NCBI GenBank assembly: GCA_015680685.1
Contig: MNCI01011404.1
Coordinates: 156,827-211,195, forward strand
Origin: Gnetum montanum
Lineage: Eukaryota > Streptophyta > Gnetopsida > Gnetales > Gnetaceae
DNA length: 54,369 bases
Reading direction: 5' to 3'
Shown: piece after piece, positions 1-11,103 of the stretch
Numbering within the stretch: the first letter of the stretch is position 1
Layout of the letters: each line of letters starts with the position of its first letter
Made by a program: the position numbers and the translations under genes
The notes under the pieces: model-generated
Told to the model about the DNA's origin: nothing
Seen by the model: only the letters and a program-made list of their open reading frames with translations
Databases searched by the model: none

Positions 1-224
1 CCCTTAGCATAGGAGATAAACCAGAAAAGACCAAAAAAATCATATACCTCGGACTTACTTAACCATACACCGTGACAACAACAAGTAAGTTTGGGAAGAC
101 AATGATTAATTAACCCCAAGTGTTCCTTTCGACGTTTAGGCATTTAGTTTGCGGAGTTCGACCGGATTGCATGTGCTACGCTCGTTTCGTATGGTTGAGT
201 GTAGGGATACCTCGCCACTCATCA
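1..224 (+). mobile_element. Element A: LTR edge, plus-strand orientation
   Basis: The plus strand ends here with CTCATCA at 218-224, and the complementary strand reads TGATGAGTGGCGAGG followed by the CAACCATACGA-type block seen at the gag-side start of the other LTRs of this family. The LTR is therefore inverted relative to elements B to E. The right flank (from 225) is RT-linker sequence of element B, not a primer-binding site, so this is read as the 3' end of an element that extends off the left edge. The opposite target duplication lies outside the window and cannot be checked. Confidence 0.6.
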
Positions 225-780
225 AGATCCTTCATTGTCCTCATTTCTTTAGCACAATAATGAGTGGATTTATCTACTTTCTATTTGCCATAGGATAGAT
301 TAATCTTACTTTAAGAAGTTTTTTAACTTTATCTTTAATAACTTGTTTAAGCTTGGGATTCAACCTTCTTGGCGATTACCTCTTTGGCTTAATGGTGGAG
401 TTGGTATAGATTCAATGCTAGCATATGCATAAATTTATTTTGGTTAATTAATCATATGACCAAGTAAAAATTGTTGGCCATTTATTCACAACTTCTAGTA
501 GCTTTCCTTTCTATTCTTTAGTGAGATTAGCATTGATGATTACCGATTTACCATTATTAAGAAAGACATACTCCATATTTGTTGATAAAGATTTTAATTC
601 AAGGGGTTCCTATTTAAAGTCATTAAGTTTTTTTCAACTCCTCCCAATCAAGTTCTACTTTTTTTAATGGAAGAGCTAGTTTTGAATCTATACCATTTCA
701 TCCATCTTATCAATATAAGTTCTTGTGAGAAGTGCTACTAATTTCATGCATATTGTGAATTAGATTTTGCATTTGTTGTC
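225..780 (-). pseudogene. pol: Element B: start of reverse transcriptase and PR-RT linker
   Basis: Read on the minus strand, the block near 560-625 gives PLELKSLSTNMEYVFL, the linker that precedes RT in Athila/Tat-type pol proteins. Near 270-350 come NPKLKQVIKDKVKKLL and NPLIIVLKK, the first strands of the RT fingers. Several in-frame stops interrupt it. RT is cut off at about 225 by the LTR of element A, so no palm or catalytic motif is present. It is a relic upstream-truncated by insertion. Confidence 0.7.
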
Positions 781-1450
781 AACCACTAGGTACCTTCTTG
801 TTTTGTGGTTGCTACACATAAGCACCTTTGAATGTTAGATATTTTGGCATACTTATTGCATGCTATCATCGATGTGCTTTTCATGATCCATATTTTGTGC
901 ATGCAATGGTACCTTGTGTTACCATACATGATGCATGAAATCCACTTCTTCTCTACTTTTCCAAAGTAATTTTCTTTGGAAATTTTTAAGGAAAGGTCTT
1001 TGATCCTTATCTTGGCATCAATTATGTTGAGCCATGCCCTTTCCATGATAATAGAAAAGTTCCCCTTACTATTATTCATGTGGATTATTAGGAAATCTAC
1101 TAGATATGATCATCCTTAAACTATGGTAATAATATCCTTCACCAATCCTGAGGAAACAATGATGGATTGATCAAGAATTGCTAATATGATATTGCATTTC
1201 TTGAGTGGAGGTAGGTTCTGAATTTTATACATTTCTTGAGAGATAAGTTTACTCGAGAACTTAAGTTAATTAAAGCTTTTCATGGATCATTTCCTACAAT
1301 CTGCAAGTAAATTAGGGGACTCTTAGGATTAGATCTTTTCTTGGAAAGGTATCCTACCTTGATCTAGTTTGTAACTACATGAGTCAACATGAAAGTATGA
1401 ATGTTTGGGGATCTTTGATTTGAAGGTGGCTTGTTGGTCATTTTAGAAGT
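781..1450 (-). pseudogene. pol: Element B: retropepsin-like protease region
   Basis: An open stretch at 786-1079 contains GNFSIIMERAWLNIIDAKIR followed by KDLSLKISKEN. This is the C-terminal retropepsin segment (family pattern G-x-PIIMGRxWL) and it matches the better preserved copy in element D at about 28.6 kb. The N-terminal part toward 1450 has stops and no readable Asp-[Ser/Thr]-Gly. It lies between gag (right) and the RT linker (left), the expected gag-PR-RT order on the minus strand. Confidence 0.65.
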
Positions 1451-3912
1451 AGTGGGAGAAGGATTGGAAACTATAGATATTTACAAGGGTTTCAGTGGAT
1501 TGTTAAATCTAAAGAAAGCTCTTTTTTAAGGCTTATGCTCAAAATCATTTGGATCATTATTTAGTTGTAAGTTTATGGCCTTTGTTGTATTACATTGTTG
1601 AGGCTATGGTAGAATTTCTTGTTGCATAGGTGGTGCAAGTGATAAAGGAGTGGTATTGGAAGATGCAGAGTGAGATGGTGGATAATGAGGAGGATAAGTG
1701 AAGGAGATTCAGCTCATGAAGTAGGTGTTCTATGAGATTCTAGGGGATAATAGAAATGGGAGAAGGATGTGTGTCTTGCAGAGCCATGAGGAGATATAGG
1801 TTGTTGGATATAATAACTATATGGGTTTGATCGACGGTAAGGATACTACTGTCTTGGTGGTGGCATTTCCCATGACCATGAATTTTTCCATTACTAATAA
1901 TGGTTTTGAGGTTGAGGTGGTGCTCCACTTGGGTAATACTAGGATTGGTGGAATTACTACTAATAATTACCTTGTGAATAAGAAAATCTCCTGGGTGATT
2001 ATCTTTTTGCAAATTTTGGATTTAAAGCATACATCCCAGATTCTTGTAGGTGTGACATTACAAAACAACATCCTATGGCATGTTCATATTGGCATATGTG
2101 ACATCCTTCTTCATATGTTGTAGAATTTACAACCTCATCCATTGTTGTAGCCTTATCTTTCTACTAATAATAGTCTCTACCTATATTCTTTCTCTTCTTC
2201 TATCCCTATCTCAGTTCCCCTACTCCATTTTCTCCTCCACAATCTTTAGAGTAGTTTGGAACTACTCATGTAAGAAGTCCCATATTTGTCTACGTTAGTT
2301 GATATTTCTATAATAAATTTTTAGATTGGCAAGGTTTTTCATTGTATCATTTTATCTAGTGGTACTTCCTTAGAATCATAGAAATGTACCTTTTTTTTGT
2401 AGAGGGATCTCTATTATACTCCTTTGTACTTTTTCAGATCTCCTTCTTTTTTGGCCACTTATTCGATGAGCCTTTGGATCTCATAAGCCCTCATTTCTAA
2501 TAGTCTTCCTTGGGCATAAATCCCAAAAGTTTCTCTAGTTTTGTTTTAGAGCCCATCTATTATATGGTGAAGTTGTTTCCTTTGAGAGAAACCATGGCTT
2601 GGGCAGTGATGTAGAAGAGAGTAATACCTATCTAGGGCTACATCAAAGGATTTAGAATTACCTTGTTTTCACCCTTAAATTTGTTTGCTTAAGTTGGACA
2701 CCTAAGATTACATTTGATATTTATCATTAAAAAAGTCTAGCATTGTACTCCATCTATGAATAGATTCTAGCTCCAAAGATTGGTACCAACTTTTAGCTTC
2801 TTTGATAAGTGTCCTAGGGAATAATTTGAGTTTTTGCCACTTGTTTTCAATGTTTTGCAAGGTATAGGCATCATTGAAGACTTGTAAATGATATTGTGGA
2901 TTAGCATTATGTCCTCCTTCAGATATAGGGATATTATTCATGTTAAGCCATTTAATTCTTCTATCTTTTTGATGACTGGTAAGGATTTGAACTACTTTAG
3001 AAATATTAATCACACTTTGTGTAGCTAGCAGTGGTTTATCATAATCATTATATTCATGGTCATGTCTCCTATGATGTGACCTACTATGCATTCATTCCTA
3101 ATGATGCATCCCTTTTTCTTGTAGTTGATTATGATATCTTTTTCCATCACTAGAGTGGGACCTTTAGTCATCTTCATCTTAGTCTTGATCATTCCTCCTT
3201 CAGTCTTATCCATGGTTGCTCTTGTCAGAGTTTAAGGATGAGGAGGATGATGAAGGTTGAGGTCTAGGAGAGTGATGCCTACTGGTCCTTCTTCTTTAGT
3301 TCTTTGATTTTTCTTTTTCTTTTGCTAAATGATTTAGAGACCTTTGCCTTGAGATTCTCTTGGTTCTTGACCCGGTTCTTCCTTCACCTTGATTATCCAC
3401 CAAGATTGATTATAACCATTAGTAAAGTCTGTATTCCTTACTGAAAAGAGGAGGATCTTGATGTTGAGACTACCTTGATAGAAATTCAAGATCCTCCTTT
3501 TGTGGTTGCAAAAATAGTGAGATTGGGACATTTTTACCCTTGGAGGATTTATTGTGCACCTTCATGCATTGATCTTTCTTGTGCTGGGCCTCTATTAGCT
3601 TATAGTCTTTGGAAATATGTTCTATTAATTCATAATCTAGGCTTGCTAATTTAAGCCCTAGTTTCATAGGATTTAACATAAGCATTGAGGGAACAAAATG
3701 ATCAAGAGGTAAAAAAATTTTATGCTCCAGATCTCTCCATTGTAGCTATTCATCCTGATAGAGGATGAAAATGAAGTTTATATAATAGGGATCTAGATGT
3801 GCATAGACAACCTTCAGTTGTTGAGGCTTCTCACTAGTAGTCCTTTTTATTTTTTCATGCTGTTGATTACAGTCATCGATAGGTGGTGTAGAATTATTCC
3901 TATGAGAAGAAG
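1451..3912 (-). pseudogene. gag: Element B: gag (capsid and zinc-knuckle) relic
   Basis: Structural polyprotein relic of the retrotransposon. The best block (2708-3091) carries NPQYHLQVFNDAY, KLKLFPRTLIKEAKSWYQSL and WSTMLDFFNDKY, the Retrotrans_gag capsid pattern (A-x2-WY-x2-L, then W-x7-F-x3-Y). Further downstream (about 2050-2105) CHICQYEHAIGCC is a zinc knuckle of the C-x2-C-x3-H-x4-C type. A basic/polar tail follows at 1740-2012. N-terminal pieces at 3025-3213 and 3470-3685 align with the gag N-terminus of element D, but frames shift repeatedly and no intact start is visible. Same order and family as the gags of D and E. Confidence 0.75.
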
Positions 3913-4033
3913 TTATCTTAGTTAATTTTATATAGTGTGGCTTGATAAATTATTATTATTATTATTATTTTTCTAAAGGATAATATGTTATTTCCTTTTA
4001 CAATAATACTTAGTGCACTTAGCTAAAATGAGT

Positions 4034-4050
4034 TCCTAACAATGGCACCA
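4034..4050 (-). other. Element B primer-binding site (tRNA-Asp type)
   Basis: Minus strand reads TGGTGCCATTGTTAGGA, starting two bases inside the 5' LTR. It resembles the tRNA-Asp-complementary PBS used by Athila elements (TGGCGCC...), with differences mainly explained by C-to-T or G-to-A changes. Confidence 0.6.
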
Positions 4051-4051
4051 A

Positions 4052-4921
4052 TGATAAGCAGTGGATGTTCCTTATGCCCAACCATATGAATCACTAGCAT
4101 GTATGCATGATCTAATCAAATTTTGTGAACTTTATTTACCTAAGTGGTTGATATTCCTAGATGGTGAAATATGTAGTCACTAGTCATTATCTTCTCAATC
4201 AACACTTATGTTAATTTATGCGTATGATTAAGTGTGGTTAAGATGTAAGATATTTATTTTTATAATTTTTATAATTTTCTTTGTTTGTAAAATGATGAAG
4301 TAAATGAATATTTAGTATTTAAATTAACTAATTAATTAACTACTTATTTAACTAACTAGCTTAAACATGAAGTATATGTTCCCACCTTCTGTACACATCC
4401 TAAACATATATTAACATTGTTGGGTTACCAAGTGTTTACTACTAGGTGTACTAAGTATCTATTACTAGGATTACTAAGCATTAATATATTATACTCAAAG
4501 TACTCATACACATGTTGATTATAAGTGATAATCATAAATGCATAATAATAAGAAAGTAAATTGCTAGAAAGTAATGTTATGCTAATCTAAGTGTTGCAAT
4601 GATTAGAAGAAATCTTGACTTTATTTTTGTTCATAAAATTATGTCCAGGTACATGTGCAGTTGAATAAAATGCCATACAATGAATTTAATCTATGCTGCA
4701 TGCACTTAGAGGAAAAAATGTTCTAACTTTTATGGGAAGAAACTGCAAGATTTTAGCTAAGGGAATGATTGAAAAGTGCCATAAGTGTGAGGGGTGTGTG
4801 TATTTATATAGGAAATTCCTACGCTAGCATCAATGTACCTATGTCAATGCATCTTGAGATGCATTAACGGGGATATGTTAAAAGGGTTGCATCAATGGGC
4901 CGGTGTTGATGCAATCATCTT
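4052..4921 (-). mobile_element. Element B: 5' LTR
   Basis: Starts TGATAAG next to the PBS and contains the internal blocks shared by all LTRs of this family: the AACCATATGAATCAC block, the TTAAGTGTGG block, and the repeated GGGTTACCAAGTGTTTACT / TACTAGG motif. On the minus strand a TATA box (TATATAAATA) lies at 4801-4811. The right end is approximate because it abuts a second, truncated LTR of the same family with no clean CTCATCA. Confidence 0.7.
4801..4811 (-). promoter_or_regulatory. LTR TATA box (element B)
   Basis: Plus strand TATTTATATAG, which reads as a TATAAATA core on the minus strand, about 110 bp from the LTR start in element orientation. The same motif occurs at the equivalent place in the LTRs of D and E. 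Confidence 0.5.
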
Positions 4922-5615
4922 ATTAATGTTTCATTAATTGGTATGGTTAAGTGTGATCTAGGCATAAGATGCTTATATTTTTTATCATTAAAAAACATTA
5001 AAATAATAAAGTGATTAAAATATTAAATGCTAGCTAATTAATATATTTAAAGATAATTTAGGCTATCTTAAATGTATAGCATCAGTTCACACTTTCCATA
5101 CACATCCTGAACCTATACTAATGCTACTGGATTACCAAGTGTCTACTGTTAGGCGTACCAAGTATTCACTACTAGGATTAGCAAGTGTTAATATATTATG
5201 TTCAAAGTCATTATACTCACATTGCTATAGAATAAAATATTAAATTTCTGAGTGCAAGAAAGTAAAGTGCTAGAAAATAAACTAAATGCTAATATAATAG
5301 CTATAATGGAAAGAAGAAATCTTGATTTTATTATCATCATGTAGAAGTGTCCAAGTACATCTTGTACTTGAATAAAATTTCATACAATCAATTTAATCCA
5401 TGCTGTAGGCACACAAATGTAAATTTTCTAAGTCCTATGGAGAGAAACTATAAGAGCTTCATTACAATACTGATCAAATTATGCCTTAACATAGATTGCA
5501 TATGCATATATATAAATTTTGGATAATAGAGCATAGATGCATATGCGCCAATGCATCCAAGGATGCATGAATGGGGCTACATTGACATAGATGCTTAACA
5601 TATAATGTTTTATCA
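4922..5615 (-). mobile_element. Element C: truncated 3' LTR
   Basis: Second LTR copy in direct continuation of the previous one. It begins inside the LTR at the GGTATGGTTAAGTGTGATC block, lacking roughly the first 190 bp, repeats the CTACTGGATTACCAAGTG blocks, and ends at TTTTATCA (5615). What follows on the right is the polypurine-like motif and the C-terminal part of an extra ORF, so this is the 3' LTR side of the host element C. The missing part is probably beyond the left edge, displaced by insertion of element B. Confidence 0.6.
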
Positions 5616-5630
5616 TATTTGCATGATTGA

Positions 5631-7062
5631 CTAAAAACTTGTCTTTGAGTAACAAAACTTTAGAAAAGTATGGAACTTGACAATAGGTTCATAACTTTGA
5701 GTGCTATATTACACCATTATTGATGTGGTTACAAAAGATTGTACATTTATAAAACTTTTCTGGACTTATTACCAAATTAGTAGCCACTGGTTGGATGGAT
5801 ATGAAGTGAGATAAAGTCTTTACACCATGCCTAGAGGTGGAGGCTTGTATGATGCAAAGGATCCTTCATCATATCCTTATCCTACTAGTGATCTAGGTTA
5901 CTTTGTTGTCACTTTTGAGAATTTGAAGTCACCTAGGAGTACCTTCATTTTTTTCTCCTTATTTCATGTGTCATAAATGATCTAGGTGGCTTCTCCTAAA
6001 CTAGCTAGTGTAGGCACTTTCCACAGATAAGGCATGGTTGGAAACATTTCCTTCATATTGACAAATTAGGCTGAAAACTATTTATGTTTGATTTCAAATG
6101 TTTATATAAGGTTTTGCAATTTTTGGTAGTCATTCATTCTTTTGGCCAAGTTCTTAGCTACTAATTTTTGAGCTATGAACTTGCTTTTGAGAACTTCAAG
6201 CTCTACATTGGCTATTTCCAACTTTTTAAATCTCATAGAGGAGGTAGGAGCTAGTCACTTACTTCTCTAATTCAAATCTTGCCCTCCCTGCTATTAGCAT
6301 CGCCAAGTTTGCATAATGGAGGTTAACTAACTTCATGTACTTTGTCATCGTTTTGATTTATAACTCCTTTAGGCATATCTTAGCTTGATTGTACGTATTA
6401 ATGGAATTAAAGTTGGATTGTCATATATTGCCTCTTTGTTGAAGTTGTTGTAGGACTTCGTTCATCTTTATCTTTGCCAATTTGATTTTTCTTTTATTAA
6501 TTTCCTAATCATTCTGATCTAGTCCTTGTAGTGGTTCTTCACTCTCTCATATTTTAGGGCCTTATTCATCCATGTGGTGATTTCAATGGCAGTCTTCTAG
6601 CGAAGGGCATGAATCTCCTCCATCAATAGATTTCTATTTTTTGTAGCTAACCTGTTCACATCTTACTTTACCTTGGTAAGCTAAACCTACTAATGATGAA
6701 TGTATTTGATCATTTGGTCCTTTTTTTATTCATCATTTTGTAGATGGTGATTCTTCTGGGTTAGTAAAAGATTTTCTTTGTGAACCTGTTAAAGGTTATA
6801 ATTAGAAGAATTCATCATTACTTCTGACAATGATGCATCAAAGATTGTCATATCTTTTATATTATCAACATATTAAAGTCTTTGTTGAAGCTACTAAAAA
6901 TATTCATCACTTATAAGCTCAAGCTAAAGAATGAATGGGTTAGACAAGTGGTCTCTAAGTCTTACAATCTTAGTTTCAAATGATCGATTATTAATGGTGG
7001 TCTTCTCAATTTATACATTGATGATGAATATCTTACCCTTTATTTCTAGTAGCTACAACTAG
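5631..7062 (-). pseudogene. Element C: extra ORF, C-terminal part
   Basis: This stretch aligns block by block with the downstream half of the extra ORF of element D (8257-9530), for example TTGGCCAAGTTCTTAGCTACT here against TAGCCAAGTTCCTGGTAGTA there. It is heavily broken by stops and has no long frame. At 7062 it is interrupted by the 3' LTR of element D; the N-terminal half resumes at 47697. In the preserved copies this region is helical and coiled-coil-like. Function unknown. Confidence 0.6.
7058..7062. repeat. Left target-site duplication of element D
   Basis: ACTAG here and AATGG at 47692-47696. The homologous uninterrupted site in the extra ORF of element D itself reads ACTGG (9530-9534), so each copy differs from that by one base. 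The two outer flanks are consecutive parts of the same ORF. Confidence 0.6.
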
Positions 7063-8021
7063 TGATGAGTGGTCAAGGTACCCCTATGTCAAACCATACA
7101 AATCATGAAGTATTCACACGTAATCTGGTTGAATTCCATGGACTCTATGTCTTCTAGCACACTAGTCTTTTAGGAAGTGAACTTTGCCCTAATAGGCATT
7201 CATTGTCTTTTTAATTACACTTGTGATGCACAAAGGTATGGTTAAGTGTAATTGAGGCCTATGATTTTTATTATTTTATGTTTTATGCTCCTGGTGCTTA
7301 AAATAGAAAAATGAATTAATTTAATAACTAATTTAATTTAACTAATTAACTAATCTCTAACTAGTCCTAACATAAGCATTTGATGCCATTTTCTATATAT
7401 GTCCTAAACCCATGTATTCACTACTGGGGTTACTAAGTGCTATGCTATTGGGTGAACCAAGCAATAATGCTACTGGGATTACCAAGTGAATATGTGTTTA
7501 CACTCAAAGTGGTCGTACTTATGTGTTTACTCTATTTAGCTTAATTAATTAATTGATCACTTGAATTCTAGCTTAGATTAATTGATTGCATAATTAATGA
7601 AAATAATAAATGCATAAATAAATTATTAATCTAATTTAAGTGCTACAAGGTTTGATCAAAAGGCTCATCCTTATTTCCATTCACACTAGTGTGTTTAGGT
7701 ACAATAGTGTTCAAATAAAGATCTGTAGACTTTTTGACTCCTACTGCGGGCACTTAGAGAAATATTTTAACTCTCAAATGGAAAAATTGTAAGAGCTCTA
7801 CTATAACTATTACTTGACTCCCCATAAACATGACTGTGATCTTGTATTTATAGTTTTTATTATTAGGTTGTGTCAACGAGGCCTTGTACATGCAACAAAT
7901 GCTATGTCAATGTGGCCCCGTCAATGAGGTAACACCATGTAAATGGGATCAAGTTGACAAGGGCTCATCGACAAGGCCACATCAATCGGGGCTTGTTGAC
8001 GCAATACTTTGACAGTCATCA
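7063..8021 (-). mobile_element. Element D: 3' LTR
   Basis: Starts TGATGAGTGGTCAAGG and ends AGTCATCA. It aligns along its whole length with 46734-47691, for example the GCACACTAGTCTT and GGAAGTGAACTTTGCCC blocks. A TATA box on the minus strand lies at 7845-7853, leaving a short U3 of about 170 bp. Divergence from its partner is visibly high, so the insertion is old. Confidence 0.85.
7845..7853 (-). promoter_or_regulatory. LTR TATA box (element D, 3' LTR)
   Basis: Plus strand TATTTATAG, which is CTATAAATA on the minus strand, at the same place as in the partner LTR (47515-47523). Confidence 0.5.
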
Positions 8022-8036
8022 TACCCTTGCGAGTAA
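8022..8036 (-). other. Element D polypurine tract, decayed
   Basis: The minus strand immediately upstream of the 3' LTR reads ACTCGCAAGGGTA. It occupies the PPT position and aligns with the better purine tract AGTCATGGGGATA of element E at 15007-15020. Confidence 0.4.
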
Positions 8037-8256
8037 ATGAAAACTCATCCTCAAGTTCCTTTACAAAATTAAGAAGGTATGAGATTATTGATTGACTCTT
8101 GACATAACAAATAGGCATAACAAAACCAAGTGCCTAAGTGCACAAATCAACACATTACAAAAATTGTGGTGTTCATGACACAAACTTGAACATCATGAAA
8201 TGACTATTCAACATTGGACATCACATCCTCTAATGGCATGTAGACGATTAAGAAAA

Positions 8257-11103
8257 TTAGATAGTCCTAGGCAATGGAAGCTCCTAAGGTTCTAAAGGAC
8301 CTTCACTAGCTTTGGCCATGTGTGGCTTTTGAGGCACTTATGGCTATTTTGTTGTGACCACAAGCTTTGGTGGAAGGTAAAAGGCATTCACTAATGCCTT
8401 CATCTTCTCCTCCTTACTTTAGGGATCATTCATAATCCATATGGCATTGCCAATGTGGGTTGGAATGGGGATATCCCCTGGATAGGGCATTACTGGGAAC
8501 AACTCCTTAGCATTGACAAACTAGGTAGCAAATTGTTTGCCTTCAACATCAAACATCTTGATTACATTCTACAACTCCTAGTAGTCATTCATCCATCTAG
8601 CCAAGTTCCTGGTAGTAGATCTTTGATCAGCGTATTTGCACTTAAGAACTTTGAGTTTAGTGTTTGCCATCACAAGCTTTTGCTTGGTGTCCTTGTGATG
8701 CTTGAACTTGACCTTGTGCAACAAGTACAAGCTAGCCACTTACTTCCCCAAATTTTACCATGGCCATATGATAATCAACATAGCCAAATTCACATATTAG
8801 ACATTGACCAACTCCATGTCTTCTATCATCTTCTCAATTTGCAATTCCTTCATGCAGATTTCCACTTTATTGTAGACATCCATCCCATCAATGATAGCCT
8901 GCCAAAATTCTTTTTATTGTTGGAGTTCCTAGAGGGTTTCATTTACTTTTGCCTTCACTAGCTAGAAGTGCTTTTCATTAACTTCTTTTTGTAGATAGAC
9001 CTAATCTTTGTAATGATCTTTGACTCTCTCAAATTTGAGAGCCTCTAATTTCTAGGCAGATACCTCAATTATAGTCTTTTGATGAAGGGTATAGACCTCA
9101 TCCATGGAGAGGTTTTTATTTTTAGTTATCAATCTCCTTAGCCCTATGTTTGCTATGGCTAGTTGCTTCTATTGTTGATGGATAAATTTGATCAACTATT
9201 TTTTATGCTCATTAACATTTCACAAGCAATGGTTTTCTATAGTCAATTGTACATTTTCCTAGTAGTTCTGATCCAAGGCCTTCTAAATTTTGTGTTGTGT
9301 AGCCTCTGCTAAGGATTATTAGAACACCATCACATCCTCAACCCCTTTCAGCATAGTGTGAAGCTATTCAAGAGCTTCATCTCTCATTAATGCTAGGTTG
9401 AGAAATGTAGGGTTGGTAATTTTGGCTCTTAATTCAGCAACTTCAGTAGCCAAGTGCTCATTTAGCTCCTTGGCTATTTTAAGTTGCACTCCAAGATAAT
9501 GTTTTTGCCCCTTGCCTCTAGTAGCTTCAACTGGGTTGTAGTAATGTTATTTGCAAGATCAAAGACATCTAGAAGTAGTTTCCTAGTTCCCACTAGTCAG
9601 TTTAGCAATTCTTCATGTTGTGTTGCATTTATTTTTCTACTTATGATCTCTATGAATATTTTCACATCTTTGAGTGTAGTGAGATCTAGTACAAATCTCA
9701 TAGGTGCATTGAGGGTTTCAGCTATTTTGTCAGTAATCACCTCTATTGCTATCTCCTAGCCTTGGTGCTGCATCACTAGTACTATTGTCCCTTTGCCTTC
9801 CTCTAAGTGCACCAAGAAGGTCATGGAATTCCTAAAAATTTTTGGGAGTGGCTACTATTCTATAATAGATACCATAACCTCTCTAGCACTAGAATTAAAC
9901 CTTGTGGACAACTACATTCTTTGGGCCAAGAAAATGGATGCACTCCACCCATCAGGTTGATTTTTCGAGCTACCTCATTTAGGTGACTCATTTCTGGTTA
10001 GTACATAGATGGGTCCTTGCCACTCGTGCTTTCTTGTTGCTCTTGTTCGCTTAAGAGCTGTTCTTTGTATTCACACAACCATTGGGATGTTGTAGCAATG
10101 TTTGGTATAGTTTTTTAGGTGGTAGGTGGAGGTGGTGACTATTGGTTCTCTTCTTGAATGGTTGTTGTAGGCATCTTATCTTTCATCATGTCCATCCAAT
10201 TAGTGATTGGAGCACGTCTGATAGTATCACTTGTATAACAGACTATTCCTTTCCTTTGATAGAGTTTTTTGATGAGGCATGGAAAGGGGAGTGCCTTCCT
10301 TTAACATTCATTTTATTTAAATTGCTTCTCCACCTCTAGATAGATTAGTTATGGAAGGTTGATAGGGAATCTCCCACTCAGAGTGAAGCATGCATGGGTA
10401 GAAAGGCCATGATTTTGTTGGGCCTCATTGTGGGATTTAAGTGAAAGGCTGTAATCTTGTAGTGGATCCTTTTCGCCAATGTAAGCATGTCAAACTCCTT
10501 GGAATTGACATGATAGCATCATCACACCCGTTCTTTCTTGATGTTGGGGTTTGCCTACATTGAAATCTTAGCGAGACTCAACCCTATTTTTGGCAACCCA
10601 AGCACTTCTGCAATGGACTGCACTGAGTAGGACACTAAGATGTCCTTGATTTTGACCATTGAACTAGCCTTCCTATTTTTCTAGAATAAAAATATCTCTC
10701 CCATATATCACTCCCTAGTGGAAGTGATGATTGGCCACATGGGAGGTCTTTAGTTGGTCCTATACTTCTTTTAGTGCTTGGTTTAGAAAAGGGAAAAAGT
10801 TTAACTCTTGGAGCACTATTTTTTGGACCTTGATCTAATTTGATTCAGGCATGCTTCTATCAAGGTCACCTCAATATTTTCTTGTTTGAGTTGGTGCTTC
10901 ATCTCGATGGAAATGTTTTGTTGTTGCTGCTGGTTCTAGAATATGATGAATAGATTCCACCTCAGCCTCTTCCCTAAGAGGATCTGTTCAGTTGGTTGCA
11001 AGTGGTTCTTCTTAGGCCTATTCTTGGCCCCTTCCTATTCTAGGACATTTTTTTCTTGGTTGAGATGGTCTACCTTCCTGCTTGTGCTTCTTTTTGGTGC
11101 CAT
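8257..11103 (-). pseudogene. Element D: extra ORF downstream of integrase (env position)
   Basis: About 950 codons between the spacer and the 3' LTR. The start is chosen at 11103, where the minus strand reads CCACAG then ATGGCACCAAAAAG (MAPKRS); the same AG-ATGG start occurs in C (49270) and E (17895). The N-terminus is basic and Gln-rich, and the C-terminal part includes HIGNAIWIMNDP and EEKMKALVNAF, matched in E by HISTVA-MMHDP and EEEKL-ALLNQY. Many in-frame stops make it a pseudogene. Athila elements carry an env-like ORF here, but I see no fusion peptide or clear homolog, so function is unknown. Long plus-strand frames inside (for example 8455-8961) are shadows. Confidence 0.6.

Noticed and set aside
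8455-8961. A 168-codon plus-strand open frame
   Set aside because: It lies antisense within the extra ORF of element D, has no domain-like pattern, and homologous positions in C and E are not open on that strand.
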